A stretch of 64,000 bases of DNA from Cryptomeria japonica (Eukaryota > Streptophyta > Pinopsida > Cupressales > Cupressaceae): NCBI RefSeq assembly GCF_030272615.1, contig NC_081414.1:523946137-524010136 (forward strand), written 5' to 3'. The notes below the pieces were generated by a model. It ran no database searches. It was not told the origin of the DNA and saw only the letters and a list, made by a program, of their open reading frames with translations. Of the stretch, positions 57,501 through 64,000 are shown in pieces. The position numbers and the translations under genes were made by a program. Positions within the stretch are counted from its first letter, which is position 1. Every line of letters starts with the position of its first letter.

Positions 57501-60500
57501 CCTTTCATAATCAAAGCACCATCAAACACTATCCCCACTACCCCATCGAGGCTCACAAACCCACCACAACCATCTACAATGCCAATCATCCCACCAAATG
57601 AACCAGTAATCCCATCAGCAACACCATTTGTAGCAACAACTGTATGGAAACCTACAGCAACATCTATGGCACCAACCATTCCCACAGAAGCCACTAAATC
57701 AACACTGCCAATACTTCCAATGACAAATCCATTAAACCCCATCACGGTTCCTGCAGCACCGATCACTACAAAAGTACATAAACCAATCACACCTGCAGTA
57801 TTTAACTCCAAAGACATCCCAGTATGGTATAGCAATCGGATGCTGGAGAGTGATTCAGAGACCGACTCACATGAGTGGGAATTCGATTCAGTGCAACTTA
57901 ACACTTCAGATGAGGAAGACACATCACCACCTCCGCCACGCAAAGACATTCCTATTTACGGGGAAGCACAGATAAAGACCACTTGGGTACCTGAGCTGGA
58001 AACATCTTCCACAGACCCTACGTCTCATCCTACGCCTGATTCTGACAGGGAAAGTACCATCAACGACCTTCACCATAACGTCTTAACCCTCACTGATACC
58101 TCTAATGAACTTAACTTAATCGATGAAGTAATGCCCATTATCCACCCTGAACTCATTGAATGGAACCAACCAAATCCCCCATGTCTTGACCTCTTCCAGA
58201 ACGATGAGGCTATCATCGACTTTTTGGAATTAAGGGATAATCTACCAAGCGGGGATCACAAAGCTGGATTCGCCATTCAACTTAATAGCGCAACATACTT
58301 CGAGGCGGATGCCAAACCCTTCAGCTGCAAAAATACAACAATAAAACATGGATCTTCTAGTGAAAACCACACTGTGGCACTATTTGATCCAACAACAGTA
58401 AAAAGAAAGAGCGTATCCAACGGTGAAAACCTCTCTGAGGCGCCTGAGGATGAAGGGTTTGACATTCTCCCTGCTAGTACACAACAGGAACGATCAATGA
58501 TCCTCATTGAGGAGACCAATGAATACAATGTGGGGACTCCTGAAAACCCTCATATCATACATCTGGCATCTCTTCTCACTCCAGAGGAACAGCCTCAATT
58601 CATAGAGTTCTTCCAGAAGCGTCAGATCAACTTTGCATGGTCATATGCAGACATGCCTGGGCTTGATCCTGATTTAGTCATGCATCATCTCACAGTAGCA
58701 AAAGGAGCCAAACCTGTCAAGCAGAAGCTTCGTAAGATGCATCCTCAGATTGCCGTGCTAGTCAAAACTGAACTTAAGAAACTCCTGGATGTTGGTTTCA
58801 TTAGACCAATTGATTATGCAGAATGGATCTCCAACATTGTGCCAGTTGGCAAACCAAAAGGGGGCATTCGCATTTGTACAGACTTCAGAGATCTAAATAA
58901 AGCATGTCCTAAGGATGACTTCCCCCTACCAAATATCGACATCATAGTAGATTTGACAGCAGGGCATGCCATGCTTTCACTCATGGATGGCTTTTCAGGA
59001 TACAATCAAATAAAGATCGCAACAGAGGACCAACATAAGACAGCCTTCACATGTCCATGGGGCACATATTGCTGGAATGTAATGCCTTTTGGTCTAAAGA
59101 ATGCAGGAGCGACCTATCAAAGAGCAATGACTACCATTTTCCATGACATGATGCATACTATGATGGAAGATTATGTGGATGATTTACTAGCAAAATCACT
59201 TACTAGAGAAGGACATCTTCACATCTTAGATAAAATCTTTGATAGACTGGAACAATACCACGTTCGACTCAACCCAAAGAAATGTGTCTTCAGAGTGACC
59301 TCCGGGAAGCTTCTAGGATACATTGTCTCAAGCAAAGGTATTGAGGTCGATCCAGCAAAGGTTAAGGCAATCATGGACATGCCACCACCACGGAATATCA
59401 GTCAGCTAAGGACACTACAAGGACGGCTTCAGTCCATCCGCAGATTCATTGCACAATTGGCTGATAAGTGTCACCCATTCACACACCTGCTACACAAGAA
59501 AATCCGCTTTCAGTGGGATGCCAGATGCCAGCAAGCATTTTAGGCGCTTAAAGACTATCTCATGAATCCACCATTGCTGATGCCACCAGATCCAAGTAGA
59601 CCGTTGTTACTTTATATCTCAGCGACAAGTACAGCATTGGGTGCACTACTGGCACAACATAATGTAGAAGGAAAAGAGTGTGCTATTTACTACATCTCTC
59701 GCACACTGGTTGGCTATGAACTCAATTACACACCTATTGAGCGAGCTTGCCTAGCAGTAATCTTAGCAGCCACTAAATTGAGGCACTATCTGTTAACACA
59801 CAAGGTGCAACTCATTGCAAAGATTGATCCACTCAAGTACTTACTTAGCAAAGCAGCATTGACAGGTCGTTTGGCCAAATGGGTAATGATTCTAAGTGAA
59901 TTCGACATCGAGTATGTGGACCGTAAAGCTATCAAAGGGCAGGTTATTGCAGATCAGTTGGCTGGTGCACCACTCATAGGCGATCATCCCCTCATTTCCA
60001 ATTTTCCAGATGAAGAGATATTCATGATCACAGAAGCACAACCATGGAAACTATATTTTGATGGTTCATACACTAGGCATGGCTCGGGGGCAAGCATTCT
60101 GTTTATCACACCTCAAGGTGATAGCATCCCGAAGTCTTACAGGCTCACATTTCCATGCACAAACAACATAGTAGAGTATGAGGCCTTGATCACAGGACTC
60201 AGATTAGCCATACAATGGAAATTAAAAGAATTCCAAGTATATGGCGATTCCCAACTAGTCATTCGACAAGCAACAGATGAGTATCAGACCAAAGATGATA
60301 AACTCATGCCATACAAGCAAATGGTGGACACTCTAAAGACATCATTTACTATTATCACTTTTGAACAGATACCAAGAGATCAGAATCGAGCTCCTGACGC
60401 CATGGCTACCATCGCATCTTTACTAGATCTTCCACAGAATTCAACACGCTACGAGTTCTTGGTAGAACAGCTTTGGATTCCCGCTTATGATATCCCCGAA

Positions 60501-61796
60501 TCCGAAATGATATGTCGCCTTGTAGGTTCCGAATCCCCATGGTACGGTGAGTTCTACACCTATCTTCGCGATCATACCCTTCCTCCCAACCAATCGAATA
60601 ACCAACGAAAAACCTTCATTCGCCAAACTGCTCGATATACCATTATTGCCGAAACCCTATACCGACGTAGTCTTGATGGTACTCTCCTTCGATGTCTGGA
60701 ACAAGGTGAGATAACAAAGGCTTTGGAAGAGGTACATGAAGGAATTTGCGGGACTCACTCAAGTGGTCCATCACTCGCCAAGAAACTCCTGCGAGCTGGA
60801 TATTATTGGCCATCTATGGAAAAGGATTCCTACTACTTTGTCAGGAAATGCAAGAAATGTCAAGTTCACGGTGACCTGATACATGCACCAGCACAGGAAC
60901 TGCAACCAATCACAACACCATGGCCTTTTTGTCAATGGGGCCTTGACCTTGTGGGTAAGATTCATCCATCTTCATCCAATGGCCATAAATTCATTATTAT
61001 CGCTACCGAATATTTCACCAAGTGGATCGAAGCTGTTCCACTTACTCAAGTCACCGGCAAGCAGATCGCCTCATTCATCCTCAACTACATCATCTGCCGG
61101 TATGGTGTACCCATGTCCATCATCACAGATAACGGTCTTCCTTTCAAAAATCAAGATGTCCGTGAGCTTTGTGAGAAATTTCATATCCAACACCGCTTTT
61201 CCACCCCCTATTACCCACAAGGCAATGGTCAGGCTGAAGCATCCAATAAAAACATATTGAGGATCCTAAAGAAGACAGTCAATGATGCCGGTCGTGATTG
61301 GCATGTTCAATTGAATCCAGCATTATGGGCATATCGAACTAGCATTCGAACCCCTACAGGTGCAACTCCTTATTCATTGGTCTATGGTGCAGAAGCTATC
61401 TTACCTATTGAGGTTGAGATACCATCATTACGAGTTTCCTTGCATAATCTCATCGATGATGAAACTTACAGAGTATCCCATCTTCAGGACTTAGAGTTAC
61501 TTGATGAGAAACGACAAGCTGCATACAATCACCTCAAAGCCTATCAGCAGCGCATGAGTAGAAGCTACAATCACCGAGTTAGATCTCGTACATTTGAGGT
61601 AGGTGATCTTGTTCTTCGAGAAAATCCTCGCAACCAACCAAACAGAGAACATCAAGGCAAGTTTGAATCAAATTGGCTCGGCCCATATGTTGTCACTGCT
61701 GTATTCGGGTCCGGGGCATATCAGTTGGCTACATCAGAAGGAGAACCGCTTGCAGATCCAATCAATAGCATGCACCTCAAAAGGTTTTATACCTAA
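54510..61796 (+). pseudogene. Tat-G gag-pol polyprotein (2,428 codons) with two in-frame stops
   Basis: A single frame holds everything. It is broken only by TGA at 57366 and TAG at 59541. Residues about 175-325 are Gag, and 463-476 the CX2H knuckle CEFHQGRGHKTSNC. Protease has its Asp at 684 (LIDNGAG). About 928-975 is a G-patch-like glycine motif split by the first stop. RT has YVDD at 1555-1558. RNase H spans about 1694-1815 and the second RNase H about 1844-1970 (LYFDGSYTRHGSGAS). Integrase has an HHCC finger and D2146, D2207, E2243 (a DD35E spacing). No chromodomain is seen. All catalytic residues I checked are present. The stops replace codons expected to be Arg or Ile (57366) and Gln or Asn (59541). 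Confidence 0.9.
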
Positions 61797-61827
61797 GGTG
61801 TCCAAGGCATCAGGCTCCCTTGCATAT

Positions 61828-61905
61828 CAGAAAAATACCAAAAACATTCAGAAAATGTCCTGAAGAAAATACCAAAACATTCGAAAAAAGTAAAGAAAAA
61901 TCATG
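61828..61905 (+). repeat. AAATACCAAAAACATTC minisatellite, first Tat-G block
   Basis: Two to three degenerate copies lie just after the pol stop, similar in place to 30940-31110 in Tat-1. Confidence 0.65.
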
Positions 61906-61954
61906 CATCCAAACGGTGAACAACCACTCCGGTGGCACCTTGGGTAAGTGCGAT

Positions 61955-61995
61955 GGTGAAAACCTGGCAAACAAGCGCCACTCGTAAAGGCAATG
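61955..61995 (+). promoter_or_regulatory. Conserved post-pol motif (Tat-G)
   Basis: GGTGAAAACCTGGCAA (61955-61970) is followed by GCCACTCGTAAAGGCAATGGC, of which the outer GCCA and TGGC can pair. Matching words are in Tat-1 and Tat-C. Confidence 0.55.
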
Positions 61996-62139
61996 GCTCC
62001 AGTATCTTTCAGGCTCGTTGCGATCACATTCATGCACACATACATCCATCCATCCCAACCATGGCTTGTTATTTGATCTACAATTAAGAAAGTACTCCAT
62101 GCGTCTAGCATCCCACCTTTTCATAAGTCAGGTCTACAA

Positions 62140-62150
62140 ACTGGGGGCAA
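62140..62150 (+). promoter_or_regulatory. Internal purine-tract-like motif of Tat-G
   Basis: ACTGGGGGCAA lies about 185 bp after the conserved post-pol motif, the same spacing as in Tat-1 (about 195 bp). Confidence 0.55.
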
Positions 62151-62227
62151 TACCCTTACCCTAGTGATGGAAGTGGATTCTACATTGTCTTATGTGTAAT
62201 TACGATCTTCATTTAGGCAATCATCAG

Positions 62228-62320
62228 AAAATATCAAAAACATTCAAAAATGTCTCGCAAAATCCAAAAACATTCAAAAATGACTCCTAAAATCCAAAAA
62301 CATCGAAAAACCATCGAAAA
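62228..62320 (+). repeat. AAAATCCAAAAACATTCAAAAATG minisatellite, second Tat-G block
   Basis: About three copies of a unit of 28-30 bp. ACATT and AATGT are inverted within the unit. The Tat-C counterpart is at 17345-17690. Confidence 0.8.
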
Positions 62321-62956
62321 ATCACACAAAAACATGGCAACACCTTGTACATACCCATCCATGCAGATACCAAAACAAACATTGACAAAATACTCACACA
62401 CTGACCATTTACCACTCAACCACACAATCAACATCAACAAACCAAACTGTCTTTAAAACAAGGATGCATCCTTCCTTCTCAAAAACAAAGACAAAAGTGA
62501 CATTTTCTTTGACAAGAAAATTATGTTAAGATATCAAATACTTGGTTGATTTGTGAGTACAATCGTTTGTTTATCAGTATCGGGATCTTTCAGCATTGTT
62601 TTGTCGCGTTTGCGCATTATTTCCGATGAAGTTCTGGGGCATGTACTAATGGTGTCTACGTGGGAAGTTCACTAAGCTACGTGATCTTATGCAAAATGCA
62701 GTCATAGATCACTACGGCTTGCTGCCTACAGCGTATACCTCGACCATCTGAGCATGAACCATTACCAAGGATCCATATTCTTTATTCTTTATGTAAATAT
62801 GCTGTTTGGTTGCAAGTACAATGCTCATCCTTTGGTTCCTCTTCCTCCAAATTGGATAAAGGTTTTATTTTCTTAGTACGGTATGAACTTGTCTCAGGAT
62901 CTGATCAGCCTAAGATCAAGGAGGACGATCCAAGTCATGCACGAAAGGAGATAATC

Positions 62957-63081
62957 CTTGTCTGTTCCGCAAGCAATACTCAGGTCAACTTGATCCATTA
63001 TATCAAGTTGCTTGTATTAACTTGCTATATAAAATCCATGAAAGGAATACTCAGGTCATCTTGAATCATTATGTCAAGATG
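62957..63081 (+). ncRNA. Tat-G post-pol hairpin module
   Basis: Three stems in order: CTTG/CAAG (62957-62960, 62970-62973), CAACTTGAT/ATCAAGTTG (62986-62994, 63002-63010) and CATCTTGA/TCAAGATG (63057-63064, 63074-63081). The last two follow the same lead-in, ACTCAGGT, and are followed by CTTGTATT. They look like a duplication whose arms changed together (CAAC/GTTG versus CATC/GATG). The Tat-1 counterpart is at 31760-31887. Confidence 0.5.
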
Positions 63082-63089
63082 CTTGTATT

Positions 63090-63769
63090 CTCTTCCAACA
63101 TTTTAAAGCTCAATGATGAAAATAGAGCACTATGGATCGTCATTTCACCTCATCTGTTTATATCTTGCATTCCATTGCATATCACCCATCCATTCATTCA
63201 TATGTAGGCTTTTACATGTAAAAATGATTAATAAAAGCTGGTCTTGGATACAATCACGACCGAGTACTTTGATACATCATCAATGCATTATGCAAAGTCT
63301 TAAAACAACCTTGCATTCCTCATAATCATATCATCCTTGCATTTAGGTGCATCTTGCATTACGTCCATTCATGTCATTTTTACACATAAACATTGCATAT
63401 AAGTTCATTATTGACATTCGTTTTCATTAAACAAAATCATTTTCATCATTGCACCAATCATAAATAATTAGATCCATTTATGGGATTAAATTGTCTTTGA
63501 TTATATTAAATCATTTTATAAGCATTCATCTTATATCAATTATCAATTATCATTTTATTAAACTTTTCATCATTTATCATTTGCATTCATTTCTTTATAG
63601 TTAAAAGATGCATTCATTCATTACTAAGTATCTTATAATGTTCATTTTTAGGATTCATTCACATTGCATTTATTATCATTGCATTAAGGTGCAGTTATTA
63701 TCCCCATTAGTTATCATATCATCCCATTATCATTTGCACTTACCAACATATTTAAAACGCATTTAGAAT
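63090..63769. other. Tat-G post-pol region, no gene
   Basis: AT-rich with repeated ATCATTT/CATTCATT words. No coding signal. Confidence 0.6.
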
Positions 63770-64000
63770 CATTCATTTAGGCATTATCATATAAACATTT
63801 GTACTTTACATTTGTTTATTCATCTGCATTCATTTAGGCATTATCATATAAACACTTGTACTTTACATTTGTTTATTCATCTGCATTCATTTAGGCATTA
63901 TCATATAAACACTTGTACTTTACATTTGTTTATTCATCTACATTCATTTTAAATATCATCATATAAACACTTGTCCTTTACATTTGTTTATTCATCTGCA
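63770..64000. repeat. 57-bp tandem repeat, at least four copies, running off the window
   Basis: Copies start at 63770, 63827, 63884 and 63941. The unit begins CATTCATTTAGGCATTATC and contains TTTACATTTGTTTATTCATC. The first three copies are almost identical and the fourth has several changes. Confidence 0.95.

Larger units (their letters stand above)
50279..64000 (+). mobile_element. Tat-G: young Ty3/gypsy Tat-type LTR retrotransposon, 3' end outside the window
   Basis: 5' LTR (50279-51656), primer site (51659), leader to 54509, one gag-pol frame (54510-61796) with two stops, then a long post-pol region with conserved motifs and tandem repeats that run off the window. Two RNase H domains place it in the Tat lineage. 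It is by far the best-preserved element here. By homology to Tat-1 the purine tract and 3' LTR should follow within a few hundred bases to 1 kb after 64000. Confidence 0.9.

Noticed and set aside
57335-57949. 204-codon minus-strand ORF rich in Gly and Val
   Set aside because: Antisense shadow of the Pro/Thr-rich linker of Tat-G gag-pol.

Overview
This is transposon-built plant nuclear DNA. I see no host gene with intact coding capacity, no rRNA or tRNA gene and no CRISPR. The mix of nested Ty3/gypsy elements of the Tat type (two RNase H domains), Ty1/copia-like elements with initiator-Met primer sites, plant L1-type LINEs and AT-rich minisatellites suggests a seed plant with a very large genome. 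A conifer or other gymnosperm is my best guess; this is inference, since no species-diagnostic gene is present.

Layout. (1) 1 to about 34275: a decayed plus-strand Tat element, here Tat-1. Its gag-pol is split by two insertions that I could bound to the base by target-site duplications. Insertion A (2345-6391, TSD tgtca) is probably a giant solo LTR. Copia-B (6652-25453, minus strand, TSD gtcgg/gtcag) is a non-autonomous copia-like element with a gag remnant and a long non-pol ORF. Copia-B is itself interrupted in gag by Tat-C (12063-24322, minus strand, TSD atctt). Tat-C has Tat-like LTR tips, primer site and polypurine tract but no reverse transcriptase. It carries unknown low-complexity ORFs and an antisense plant-mobile-domain pseudogene. 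Removing A and Copia-B restores the Tat-1 frame at both joints. (2) 34390-35330: a LINE RNase H fragment. (3) About 38100-46870: a nearly full-length minus-strand LINE with decayed ORF1 and ORF2. (4) 47872-49380: a copia-type solo LTR (TSD ctatc). (5) 50279 to beyond 64000: the youngest Tat element, Tat-G, with 5' LTR, a 40-nt tRNA-complementary primer site, long leader, and a single gag-PR-RT-RH-aRH-INT frame broken by only two stop codons. Its 3' LTR lies outside the window.

How the parts relate. Tat-1, Tat-C and Tat-G look like one lineage. They share the LTR 5' tip, and the two primer sites that are visible match. Downstream of the coding part they share the motif GGTGAAAACCTRGCAA followed by an internal CTGGGGGCAA purine tract. 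Tat-G probably represents the autonomous partner type; Tat-C looks like a gutted passenger. The most interesting signals are non-coding: a hairpin-rich block in the Tat-G leader, element-specific short-motif arrays next to the primer sites, and a post-pol hairpin module with compensatory changes between Tat-1 and Tat-G. All repeat, stem and homology calls were made by eye within this window.
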